A stretch of DNA of 35,067 bases from NCBI GenBank assembly GCA_937905985.1, contig CALCWC010000043.1, forward strand, positions 1 to 35,067. Direction: 5' to 3'. Below, one piece after another: positions 24,976 to 33,744 of this stretch. The translations under genes were made by a program, and so were the position numbers. Under the pieces are notes generated by a model that was not told the DNA's origin, did not search any database, and saw only the letters and a list, made by a program, of their open reading frames with translations. Source of the stretch: an uncultured Verrucomicrobiales bacterium. GTDB taxonomy: Bacteria > Verrucomicrobiota > Verrucomicrobiia > Verrucomicrobiales > Akkermansiaceae. Within the stretch, counting starts at the first letter, position 1. Each line of letters starts with the position of its first letter.

Positions 24976-26400
24976 ATGGGCAAGACTCTTTACAGGAAGG
25001 TATGGGAGGCGCACAGCGCCGGAATTCTGCCGGACGGGCGCACGCAGTTGTTTATCGACACGATGTACCTGCACGAGGTGACATCACCGCAAGCGTTTGC
25101 GATGCTGCGGGAGCTGGGGCTACCCGTGCTGCACCCGGAGCGCCTGTTCGCCGTGCCGGACCACATCATCCCCACGGACGACCAGACAGAGCCCTACGCG
25201 GACCCGCGCGCGGCGACCATGCTCAACGAGCTGCGCCGCAACTGCCGCGACAACAACATCCGCCTGTTCGACCTGCCGAGCGGCCAGCAGGGCATCGTCC
25301 ACATGGTGGGCCCGGAGCTGGGCATCTCCCAACCCGGCATGACCATTGTGTGCGGGGATTCCCACACCGCCACGCACGGTGCCGTGGGAGCCGTGGCCAT
25401 GGGCATCGGCACCACCCAGGTGCGCGACGTGCTCGCCACGCAGACGCTCGCCATGTCGCCGCTGAAGGTGCGTGCCGTGCGGGTGGAGGGCAAGCTGCGC
25501 CCCGGCGTGACCGCCAAGGACGTGGCGCTGCACATCATCAACCGCCTGGGCGCGGACGGCGGCCTGGGCTACGCCTACGAGTTCGGCGGCTCCGTCATCC
25601 GCGACATGGAGATGGACGGCCGCCTCACCGTCTGCAACCTCGCCATCGAGGGTGCCGCGCGCTGCGGCTACATCAACCCGGATGAAAAGACCTTTGAGTA
25701 CCTGAAGGGGCGTCCCTACGCGCCGAAGGGTGCGGAGTGGGACGCCGCCGTGGCCCGCTGGAAGGCCATTGCCAGCGATGCCGACGCCGAGTACGACGAC
25801 ATCGTCACCATCGACGCGGACGACATCGAGCCGACCATCACCTGGGGTATCTCGCCGGATATGAGCATCGGCATCAACGGCAGCATCCCCGCACCGGAGG
25901 ATGCCGCGGACGACGAGACGCGCAAGGCCCGCACCGCCGCGCTGGAATACATGAAGCTGCAGGCGGGACAGCCCATCAAGGGCTTGCCCGTGGACGTGGT
26001 GTTCATCGGCTCCTGCACCAACGGGCGCATCTCCGACTTCCGGACAGTTGCGCCGCTGCTCAAGGGACGCCATGTGGCGGAGGGCATCCGCGCGCTCGCC
26101 GTGCCGGGTTCCCAGATGACCGCCCGCCAGTGCGAGGAGGAAGGCATTGCCGACATCTTCCGCGCCGCCGGCTTCGAGTGGCGCCTGGCCGGCTGCTCCA
26201 TGTGCCTGGCCATGAACCCGGACAGGCTGGTGGGCGACCAGGTGTGCGCCAGCACCAGCAACCGCAACTTCAAGGGCCGCCAAGGCAGCCCCACGGGCCG
26301 CACGCTGCTGATGAGCCCCGTCATGGCCGCCGCAGCCGCCGTCACCGGGCGCGTGTCCGATGCGCGCGAGGTCTTCCCCTCCATCGTTTCCAACTCCTAA
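24976..26400 (+). CDS. leuC: 3-isopropylmalate dehydratase large subunit (474 aa)
   Basis: With LeuD this converts 2-isopropylmalate to 3-isopropylmalate in leucine synthesis. The three Cys ligands of the 4Fe-4S cluster are present at 347 (GSCTNGR), 407 and 410 (GCSMC), with the expected spacing. Other aconitase-family motifs include VCGDSHTATHGA and GKLRPGVTAKD. Length is normal when started at 24976 (MGKTLYRKVWEAH). The operon continues with leuD, an unknown protein and a DeoR-like regulator; leuB is not in the window and leuA is about 5 kb away on the opposite strand. Confidence 0.97.
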   Translation: MGKTLYRKVWEAHSAGILPDGRTQLFIDTMYLHEVTSPQAFAMLRELGLPVLHPERLFAVPDHIIPTDDQTEPYADPRAATMLNELRRNCRDNNIRLFDLPSGQQGIVHMVGPELGISQPGMTIVCGDSHTATHGAVGAVAMGIGTTQVRDVLATQTLAMSPLKVRAVRVEGKLRPGVTAKDVALHIINRLGADGGLGYAYEFGGSVIRDMEMDGRLTVCNLAIEGAARCGYINPDEKTFEYLKGRPYAPKGAEWDAAVARWKAIASDADAEYDDIVTIDADDIEPTITWGISPDMSIGINGSIPAPEDAADDETRKARTAALEYMKLQAGQPIKGLPVDVVFIGSCTNGRISDFRTVAPLLKGRHVAEGIRALAVPGSQMTARQCEEEGIADIFRAAGFEWRLAGCSMCLAMNPDRLVGDQVCASTSNRNFKGRQGSPTGRTLLMSPVMAAAAAVTGRVSDAREVFPSIVSNS

Positions 26401-26415
26401 CCCGTTTTTCCCACC

Positions 26416-27021
26416 GTGGCACTCGCTAAGATCATCACCATCACCGGCAAGGCCGTTCCCGTTCCGGGCGCGGACATGGACACCGACCGCATCATCCCCG
26501 CACGCTTCCTCAAGTGCATCACCTTCGACGAACTGGCGGGAACCATGTTCTATGATGAACGCTTCAACGCGGACGGCAGCTCCAAGGGGCACCCCATCGA
26601 CGCCCCGCAGCACCAGGGCGCAAGCATCATCCTGGGCGGCGAGAACTTCGGCTGCGGCTCCTCCCGCGAGCACGCGCCCCAGTGCATCAAGCGCTCCGGC
26701 ATCCGCGCCGTCGTCGCCGTCTCCTTTGCGGAAATCTTCTTCGGCAACAGCTCCGGAATCGGCCTCCCCTGCGTCTGCGCATCCCCTGAGGACGTGCAGC
26801 GCGCCATGGACATCACCACGCAGCAGCCCGACACGGAATGGCGCGTGGACCTGGAAAGCATGACGCTCAGCTGCCCCGGCACCAGCATTCCGCTGCACAT
26901 GCCGGAGGAACCGCGCGCCGCCCTCATGCAGGGCCGGTGGGATGCCGTGGCAGAGCTGATGAACGCGCAGGAAGCCGTGGAACGCCTGGCCGCCACGCTG
27001 CCCCGCGCCACCTGCAACTGA
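26416..27021 (+). CDS. leuD: 3-isopropylmalate dehydratase small subunit (201 aa)
   Basis: This is the partner subunit of LeuC. Recognisable segments are DMDTDRIIPARFLK, ILGGENFGCGSSREHAPQ and the FFGNSSGIGLP part of the swivelling domain. The length is normal. The start is a GTG (GTGGCACTCGCTAAG) directly after CCCGTTTTTCCCACC, 15 bases after the leuC stop, again with no Shine-Dalgarno. Confidence 0.95.
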   Translation: MALAKIITITGKAVPVPGADMDTDRIIPARFLKCITFDELAGTMFYDERFNADGSSKGHPIDAPQHQGASIILGGENFGCGSSREHAPQCIKRSGIRAVVAVSFAEIFFGNSSGIGLPCVCASPEDVQRAMDITTQQPDTEWRVDLESMTLSCPGTSIPLHMPEEPRAALMQGRWDAVAELMNAQEAVERLAATLPRATCN

Positions 27022-27033
27022 TTTTCCCACCCC

Positions 27034-28134
27034 ATGCTCGCGCTTCTCACACCGCTCATCTCCCACGGCGTTATCGACAACACCGTGCGCGACACCGTCA
27101 CCCTGCAGCTGTGGGGCATTGACGGCGGGGAGCCGCTGGAGTTCCACCTGCATGGCAACTGCCTGCGCGATATCGCCGGCTGCCGCGTCACTTTCGTCAA
27201 CAAGGGAGCCGCGCCGGAGCGCACAGAGGAGCACCGCGTGCTGCGCACCCTGCGAGACGACCAGCGCATGCCCTATCTGGGCGACATCACGCTTTCCCGC
27301 CGCGAGCGGGATTTGGACAACAAGCGCGGCATGTCCAACCTGCTGTCCATCGAGTTCTTCCTCTCGCGTGAGATGCGCGTGCTCATCGAGACAGCGCTGT
27401 TCAGCTTCGACATCACACTGCCGCAGTGGCGCATGAGCTGGGAGGAGGCGAACGCTCAGGCATTCCTGAACATGGAGGCCCTGCGCGCCCATGTGGAGGA
27501 GAACGTGAAACGCTTCCGCAGCGCCGCCTTCAACGACATCAACAACAACGGCTTCCCCCCCTGCGACTGGGACTACCGCCTCAACCGCGCGGAAGCCTGC
27601 ATGAGCATCTACCCCACCATCCGCAGCAAGTACCGCTTCTCCGAGGACGCCTCCAACTCCATCGCCTACGTGATGGACCGCAACGACATCCTGGACCGCC
27701 ACGCCGCGGAGGACGAGGCGCACCTGCCGCCCGGCGAGACCCGCGAATGGGGCATGCTGGACTTCGTGGAGCCCGCCTACGCGCAGGAGGTGGACCGCGC
27801 CATGCACCACCGCCTCTTCCAGACCACCAACCGCCTCACGGACCTGGTGCAGCACCATGTGCTGGAACCCAGCGGCGGGCGCATTTCCGAGGACGGCCAG
27901 CGTTTTGTGAACGGGTATTCCGTGCTGGTGTCGCACATTCTTGCCACCATCCTGCTGGTGCGGCAGAGGCAGTTCCCCGCGGAGCTGGCCTTGCGCCGCG
28001 CGCGCGCCATCACCGCGCGCCTGCAGATGCTGGCGCAATATGCGGAGAAGCTGGATGCGGCACCGAAGCTCAGGAACGCGGTGGACGCCCTGCTGGAGCG
28101 TCTCGACGAGTTCGTCTCCAAGCTGCAACACTGA
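27034..28134 (+). CDS. conserved-looking protein of unknown function in the leuCD operon (366 aa)
   Basis: I do not recognise this protein. The first 120 residues look mostly beta (VTLQLWGIDGGEPLEFHLHG, then RVTFVNKGA). The remaining part is helical with many charged residues, including DWDYRLNRAEACMSIYP and a C-terminal helical segment with LARRARAIT-like basic residues. There is no signal peptide or membrane segment, so it is cytoplasmic. It begins 12 bases after leuD and ends 10 bases before the regulator, so it is surely in the same transcript. The codon use and GC-rich third positions match its neighbours, and the frame is intact, which argue for a real gene. Confidence 0.75.
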   Translation: MLALLTPLISHGVIDNTVRDTVTLQLWGIDGGEPLEFHLHGNCLRDIAGCRVTFVNKGAAPERTEEHRVLRTLRDDQRMPYLGDITLSRRERDLDNKRGMSNLLSIEFFLSREMRVLIETALFSFDITLPQWRMSWEEANAQAFLNMEALRAHVEENVKRFRSAAFNDINNNGFPPCDWDYRLNRAEACMSIYPTIRSKYRFSEDASNSIAYVMDRNDILDRHAAEDEAHLPPGETREWGMLDFVEPAYAQEVDRAMHHRLFQTTNRLTDLVQHHVLEPSGGRISEDGQRFVNGYSVLVSHILATILLVRQRQFPAELALRRARAITARLQMLAQYAEKLDAAPKLRNAVDALLERLDEFVSKLQH

Positions 28135-28144
28135 TTCTTTCTCC

Positions 28145-28927
28145 ATGTACGTGGCCCACGAGAGACGTGCCTATATCCTGCGCCTGCTGGAGCAGCGCGG
28201 CTCCCTGCGCTCGTCCGAGCTCGCACAGGAACTCGGCGTGACCGACGAGACCATCCGCACCGACATGGTCGCCATGGAGCGCCAGGGCCTCCTGCGCCGC
28301 ACGCACGGCGGCGCAACCTACATTCCGCCCACCGGGGGAGATGAGGACGGCGCGCGCCTGGACTGCCAGCTTGCCGATTTGGTGGTGCGGCATTTCTTCA
28401 AGGGAGGCAAAACGGTGACGCTGTACATGGACAGCGCCGCCTTCACGCTGGCGCTCTTCACCCGCCACCCCCAATTGAACTGCCGCGTGTACACCGCCAA
28501 TCCCGCCGTACTGCACGCGCTCTCACCCGCGCGCTTCACTCAGGAGCTCTTTCTCGTCGGCTCCCGCCTGGACCGCGCCAGCGGCTACCTGGGGGGGCAT
28601 GCGGATGCCGAGATGGCCTCACTGAAACCGGATTTGGCGCTGCTCTGCCCGCCATCCGTGACCGCCCCGCAATGCGCCGCCTACCGCCACCCAATCCCCG
28701 CGGAATGGGCGGCAGCCGCCTCCCGCCACGCCACGCGCGGCACACTCGTCGTTGGCCCCGCCGCCATCTTCAGCGCAAATTCAGGGGACTACTCCCCTGC
28801 CCCGCTGCACAACCACACCTTCATCACGGAAGAAAACCTTCCGCCCGACTTCCAGCCCATCCCCCGCCACACCGTCCCGTACATCGACCCCGCGGATTTG
28901 AGCCAGCAGGACAGGTTCGACTACTGA
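28145..28927 (+). CDS. DeoR-family transcriptional regulator (260 aa)
   Basis: The N-terminal winged helix is typical of DeoR proteins: RRAYILRLLEQRGSLRSSEL, then LGVTDETIRTDMVAMERQGLLRRTHGGA. The second half should be the sugar-phosphate sensor domain, with the Rossmann-like segments TVTLYMDSAAFTLAL and LVVGPAAIF. Some of the usual DeoR C-terminal signatures are weak, so the effector-binding function may have changed. DeoR regulators usually sense phosphorylated sugars; here the gene ends a leucine-synthesis operon, which is unusual. It may control this operon or a distant target. Confidence 0.85.
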   Translation: MYVAHERRAYILRLLEQRGSLRSSELAQELGVTDETIRTDMVAMERQGLLRRTHGGATYIPPTGGDEDGARLDCQLADLVVRHFFKGGKTVTLYMDSAAFTLALFTRHPQLNCRVYTANPAVLHALSPARFTQELFLVGSRLDRASGYLGGHADAEMASLKPDLALLCPPSVTAPQCAAYRHPIPAEWAAAASRHATRGTLVVGPAAIFSANSGDYSPAPLHNHTFITEENLPPDFQPIPRHTVPYIDPADLSQQDRFDY

Positions 28928-29015
28928 TGAAAGAACCCGGTTTTACGATGCAGCCACCTGTGCATCATACCCGCCAGCCTACCTCAACCGCACCCCTGAA
29001 CGAGGAAAAATTTCC

Positions 29016-29044
29016 TTGCCTCCACCAGGCATGCGTGGTATAGA
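29016..29044 (+). promoter_or_regulatory. promoter of the Fic gene
   Basis: TTGCCT (29016-29021) and TATAGA (29039-29044) are 17 bases apart. The predicted leader is about 18 bases to the ATG at 29069. Confidence 0.6.
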
Positions 29045-29068
29045 GAACACTGCGCCGCGCCGCTGATT

Positions 29069-30088
29069 ATGGGAACCTACACGCCACCGTTTCAACAGAC
29101 CCACGCTGTCATTGCCCTGCTGGCTGAGATATGCGAGCTGGTTGGCCGCGTGGAGGTGACCCACCGGGATGACATCACGGTACAGCTGAGGCGGCAAAAC
29201 CAGATTCGCTCCATCCACTCCTCGCTGGCTATCGAGCACAACTCCCTCACCCTCGAACAGGTTACCGCCATCTTGAACGGCAAGAGGGTGCTCGGACCAC
29301 CCCATGAAATCCGGGAGGTGCAGAACGCAGCCCAAGCATACGCCATCATGCAATCCCTCAATCCATTGAAAGAGGATGACTTGTTGAAAGCGCACCGCTT
29401 CATGATGGACTCCCTCGTCAAAGAGGCGGGCCGCTTCAGGAGCGGCAACGTGGGCGTTGTGGAGGGAAACCGCGTCATTCATCTCGCTCCGCCTGCCCAC
29501 CTGGTTCCCTGGCAGGTGCGCGACTTGTTGGAATGGTACGCAACAAGCGACCTGCACCCGCTCGTCAAGAGCTCTGTCTTCCACTACGAGTTCGAGTTTA
29601 TCCACCCCTTTGCAGACGGAAACGGACGCATGGGACGGCTTTGGCACACCCTCCTGCTCGCCCAATGGAAACCCTTCTTCGCCTGGCTCCCCATTGAGGA
29701 GCTCATCGCCAAGCGGCAACAAGAATACTATCAAGCTCTGCAACTGGCTGATTCCTCCAATGATTCCTCCTGTTTTGTCGTCATGATACTTCAGGTCATC
29801 CGTGATGTCCTGCTGGAAATGCCGCTGGCCGACCGACCAAGTACCGACCAAGTACCGACCAAGCTGAACGACTCCGCCCAACGTGCCGTAAACGCCCTGA
29901 TATCGGCGTTGGGGAACGATACCCTCTCCGCCGCGGAGCTCATGGGGCGCATGGGTTTGACGCACCGCCCGCATTTCCGGCAGCTCTACCTCACGCCGGC
30001 GCTTCAAAGCGGTCTGTTGGAGCGCACCATCCCGGATAAACCCAACAGCCCCCACCAACGCTACCGCGCCGCCAAGAAAGGGAGGTAA
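29069..30088 (+). CDS. Fic-family protein with inhibitory motif and winged-helix tail (339 aa)
   Basis: Fic domains usually transfer AMP to a Ser, Thr or Tyr of a target protein. The catalytic motif HPFADGNGRMGR starts at His179 and is complete. An N-terminal inhibitory helix SLAIEHN (Ser52, Glu56, Asn58) fits the (S/T)xxxE(G/N) signature of self-inhibited Fic proteins. The C-terminal 80 residues look like a winged helix (LSAAELMGRMGLTHRPHFRQ). Between them an 11-bp repeat occurs three times. Base composition is less GC-rich than in neighbours, hinting at acquisition. No separate antitoxin gene is visible, which fits the internal inhibitory motif. Confidence 0.92.
   Translation: MGTYTPPFQQTHAVIALLAEICELVGRVEVTHRDDITVQLRRQNQIRSIHSSLAIEHNSLTLEQVTAILNGKRVLGPPHEIREVQNAAQAYAIMQSLNPLKEDDLLKAHRFMMDSLVKEAGRFRSGNVGVVEGNRVIHLAPPAHLVPWQVRDLLEWYATSDLHPLVKSSVFHYEFEFIHPFADGNGRMGRLWHTLLLAQWKPFFAWLPIEELIAKRQQEYYQALQLADSSNDSSCFVVMILQVIRDVLLEMPLADRPSTDQVPTKLNDSAQRAVNALISALGNDTLSAAELMGRMGLTHRPHFRQLYLTPALQSGLLERTIPDKPNSPHQRYRAAKKGR
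29831..29863 (+). repeat. three copies of an 11-bp tandem repeat inside the Fic gene
   Basis: Unit GACCGACCAAG/TACCGACCAAG occurs at 29831-29841, 29842-29852 and 29853-29863, the last two identical. Since 11 is not a multiple of three, gain or loss of a copy would shift the frame just before the winged-helix part. Confidence 0.85.
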
Positions 30089-30094
30089 CCAGAT

Positions 30095-30232
30095 ATGAGC
30101 ATTATATGCAACATTGCTTTATCTATTGTCGGCATCATTGGTCTGGCAATATGTTGCGTACATTGCCTTTTTACTGGATATCTCGTTTCCCCTTTTTGTA
30201 TTTGGCCTGTTTTCCAAAACAAAGTGATATGA
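30095..30232 (+). CDS. possible small membrane protein (45 aa)
   Basis: This short frame encodes a hydrophobic, Cys-rich peptide with a membrane segment at about residues 5-30 (CNIALSIVGIIGLAICCVHC) and a hydrophobic C-terminal half. Its ATG is preceded by GGGAGGT eight bases upstream, one of the very few Shine-Dalgarno-like sites here. That sequence also encodes the last residues of the Fic protein, so it may be chance. The start lies seven bases after the Fic stop and the region is AT-rich. A translated small protein coupled to Fic is plausible but unproven. Confidence 0.4.
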   Translation: MSIICNIALSIVGIIGLAICCVHCLFTGYLVSPFCIWPVFQNKVI

Positions 30233-30245
30233 TCACCCCGATACC

Positions 30246-30278
30246 AAAAGACCGCCCGGATGAACACCGGACGGTCTT
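30246..30278 (-). terminator. terminator of the leuA-pth transcript
   Basis: AAGACCG/CGGTCTT plus CCGG/CCGG form an 11-bp stem with one mismatch and a 7-base loop. On the minus strand it is followed by TTTT, 23 bases after the pth stop. Confidence 0.75.
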
Positions 30279-30300
30279 GAAAAAGGATGGTGGGGAGAAA

Positions 30301-30951
30301 TCAACTCTCGTCGCACTCGGGCTTGGCAGGTGACGGCTCCTCCTCAGCCTGCGGCCGTTCTGTCTTGGGCTTTTTCTCTTTCTTCTCCTTCTTGACGTTG
30401 AAGCGGTTGGCGGCGGCCTGGAAACCCTCTTTCAGGGCAACGAATGCGGCTTCCTCCGCCTTGGCGAGCGTTTCCTCCAGCAGGGGGCGCTCCTCCGGCG
30501 TGAACTTGCCCAGCACGTGGCCAATCATGTCCTTTTGCCCCGGCACGCCGATGCCGATGCGCAGGCGCGGGAACTTCTCCGTGCCCAGGTGGGCGATGAG
30601 GGATTTCATGCCGTTGTGGCCGCCCGCGGAGCCACCCGCGCGCAGGCGCATGGCTCCCACGGGGAACGAGATGTCGTCGTAGACGACGAACACCTGCCCC
30701 GGCGTGAATTTGAAATAGCGCATGAGCGGCCCCACGCTCTCACCGGACGCGTTCATGTAGGTCTGCGGCTTGACCAGCAGCACGCCCGGCCCGGCGGCAA
30801 GCTCCGCCTTGCGCGCCTTGTCCGCCTTCCACACCGCGCCGAGGCGCGAGGCCAGGCGGTCCAGCACCATGAAGCCCACGTTGTGGCGGGTTTCCGCATA
30901 CTCGCGGCCGGGATTGCCCAGGCCCACGATGATTTTGATGGTTTCGTCCAT
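30301..30951 (-). CDS. pth: peptidyl-tRNA hydrolase with charged C-terminal tail (216 aa)
   Basis: This frees tRNA from peptidyl-tRNA that has dropped off the ribosome. The family motifs are present: IIVGLGNPGREYAETRHNVGF with the catalytic His, KPQTYMNASG, VVYDDISFP with the Asp, and AGGHNGMKSL. The core ends near residue 185, the usual length. About 30 extra residues follow, made of Lys and Glu runs (KKEKKEKKPKTERPQAEEE), probably disordered and possibly for RNA or ribosome contact. The start is three bases after the leuA stop, so both share one transcript. Confidence 0.95.
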   Translation of the reverse strand: MDETIKIIVGLGNPGREYAETRHNVGFMVLDRLASRLGAVWKADKARKAELAAGPGVLLVKPQTYMNASGESVGPLMRYFKFTPGQVFVVYDDISFPVGAMRLRAGGSAGGHNGMKSLIAHLGTEKFPRLRIGIGVPGQKDMIGHVLGKFTPEERPLLEETLAKAEEAAFVALKEGFQAAANRFNVKKEKKEKKPKTERPQAEEEPSPAKPECDES

Positions 30952-30954
30952 GCC

Positions 30955-32508
<1,554 letters not shown>

Positions 32509-32520
32509 AAGCGTTTACCT

Positions 32521-32536
32521 TTGGGGTATGCCCCAA
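32521..32536 (-). promoter_or_regulatory. stem-loop in the leuA leader
   Basis: TTGGGG and CCCCAA pair perfectly around a 4-base loop. It lies at the predicted transcript start, 12 bases before the leuA ATG, and could affect initiation. There is no room for a leader peptide or T-box. Confidence 0.45.
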
Positions 32537-32563
32537 GCATACTCCTCCCCTGCCGCAACTCAA
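32536..32563 (-). promoter_or_regulatory. promoter of leuA
   Basis: On the minus strand TTGAGT (32563-32558) and TATGCT (32541-32536) are 16 bases apart. A run of eight T just upstream of the -35 box could act as an UP element. Confidence 0.5.
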
Positions 32564-32593
32564 GAAAAAAAATCGCGTTTTGTCATACCCGTC

Positions 32594-32635
32594 TCGCGCG
32601 CGCGCATTAGCGTGCGCGCAAATGCGCGCGCGCGA
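32594..32635. repeat. 15-bp perfect inverted repeat of alternating CG upstream of leuA
   Basis: TCGCGCGCGCGCATT (32594-32608) and its exact complement (32621-32635) flank 12 bases that themselves contain TGCGCGCA. The alternating purine-pyrimidine run is prone to Z-DNA or cruciform structure. It lies about 30 bases upstream of the leuA -35 box and 78 bases past the aquaporin terminator. Confidence 0.85.
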
Positions 32636-32712
32636 TAGGCGTGGGCCAAATGCGCCCGCCGGCGCGCCTGTTTTTCAATACCGGCGGCTGAAAATGTTCT
32701 TCCTTCTCCCCG

Positions 32713-32753
32713 AAAAACATAGAAAGGAGGCGGCGCCGCACGGCACCGCCTCC
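32713..32753 (-). terminator. terminator of the aquaporin gene
   Basis: GGAGGCGG/CCGCCTCC (8 bp) plus GCC/GGC form a stem with one mismatch and a 4-base loop (32726-32753). On the minus strand TTTC and then TTTTT follow. It begins 26 bases after the aquaporin stop. Confidence 0.75.
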
Positions 32754-32778
32754 AACAATTCACGATGTGGGTGGAAAA

Positions 32779-33516
32779 TCAGGCTTCCTTCTTCTCAAAC
32801 ACGAACTTGTAGCACAGGCCTGCCAGCACGGCGCCCACAATGGGCATCACCCAGAAGAACCACAGCTGGCCCAGGTACTCGCCCGCGTTCGGCTGACCGA
32901 TGATGCTCATAATCACATCCGGGCCGGTGGAACGCGCCGGGTTCACAGAGGTGTTGGTCACCGGGATGCTGATGAGGTGGATGAGCGTGAGACACAGGCC
33001 GATGGCAATCGGCGCAAAGCCCTGCGGTGCGCGCTTGTCCGTGGAGCCGCAAATCACCATCAGGAAGATGAAGGTGAGCACGATTTCCGCCACAATGCCC
33101 GCGCCCATGCTGTAGGCGCCGTCCGGGGAAAGGGCGCCGTAGCCGTTGGCCGCCAGCGTGCAGGTTGCCACGTCAAATCCCTTGAAGCCGCTGATGATGG
33201 CGTAGATGGCCAGGGAACCCAGGATGGCGCCAATCACCTGGGAGATGATGTAGGGCGCCAGGTCTTTGCCGGGCATGCGTCCGCAGGCCCAAAGGCCAAA
33301 GCTCACGGCGGGGTTGAGGTGGCAGCCGGAGATGTGGCCGATGCAGTACGCCATGGTCAGCACCGTGAGGCCGAAGGCCAGTGCCACGCCCACATAGCCG
33401 ATGCCTACGCCGGGCAGGCCGCAGGCGAATACGGCCGCGCCGCAGCCGCCGAATACCAGCCAAAACGTGCCGATCAGCTCGGCAATACACTTCTTACAGG
33501 TCGGAATCTCGTTCAT
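32779..33516 (-). CDS. aqpZ: aquaporin Z-like water channel (245 aa)
   Basis: This MIP-family channel has six membrane segments and both pore motifs: HLNPAVS and VNPARST. The residues around them (GCHLNPAVSFG, then NTSVNPARSTGPD) suggest the water-selective AqpZ group rather than glycerol channels, although an extra stretch in the third periplasmic loop (GFDVATCTLAANGYGALSP) differs from E. coli AqpZ. The N-terminus is short with CKKC. It is transcribed alone from a promoter with an unusually long leader (about 70 bases) and has its own terminator. Confidence 0.93.
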   Translation of the reverse strand: MNEIPTCKKCIAELIGTFWLVFGGCGAAVFACGLPGVGIGYVGVALAFGLTVLTMAYCIGHISGCHLNPAVSFGLWACGRMPGKDLAPYIISQVIGAILGSLAIYAIISGFKGFDVATCTLAANGYGALSPDGAYSMGAGIVAEIVLTFIFLMVICGSTDKRAPQGFAPIAIGLCLTLIHLISIPVTNTSVNPARSTGPDVIMSIIGQPNAGEYLGQLWFFWVMPIVGAVLAGLCYKFVFEKKEA

Positions 33517-33592
33517 AGTATGATGATATGTTGTTCAATCCGGGAAGCGTCCGGTGGTAACAAGGCGCACCGAGCCGTCTCCCTTAGCGGGT

Positions 33593-33621
33593 ATTCTAGC
33601 ACCGCGGCGTGTGGATTTCAA
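33593..33621 (-). promoter_or_regulatory. promoter of the aquaporin gene
   Basis: On the minus strand TTGAAA (33621-33616) and TAGAAT (33598-33593) are 17 bases apart. The transcript would start near 33586, about 70 bases before the ATG. I see no clear structure in this leader. Confidence 0.65.
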
Positions 33622-33690
33622 TCAGAAATCTCCAACTTTGGTTGCAAAATGCAGGCGGAAGGCGGATTCGGGGGCGGTGTGCATATATGC

Positions 33691-33719
33691 TTGCATGTTC
33701 ATGGCGAAAAGTATATCTT
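33691..33719 (+). promoter_or_regulatory. promoter of the acyltransferase gene
   Basis: TTGCAT (33691-33696) and TATCTT (33714-33719) are 17 bases apart, an overlapping TATATC being an alternative -10. The leader would be about 19 bases. Confidence 0.5.
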
Positions 33720-33744
33720 CTGCAACGCGAGCGAGTATCCGGCC

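Noticed and set aside
25120..28146. A 1008-codon open frame on the minus strand
   Set aside because: Antisense to leuC, leuD and the unknown gene, whose plus-strand frames are supported by conserved motifs or operon spacing.
30106..30333. 75-codon plus-strand frame after Fic
   Set aside because: It runs through the pth terminator hairpin and into the pth 3' end, with no ribosome site. The frame starting at 30095 is the better candidate.
32510..32540. Leader peptide or T-box attenuator for leuA
   Set aside because: The predicted leader is only about 20 bases and has no leucine-codon run or T-box features.
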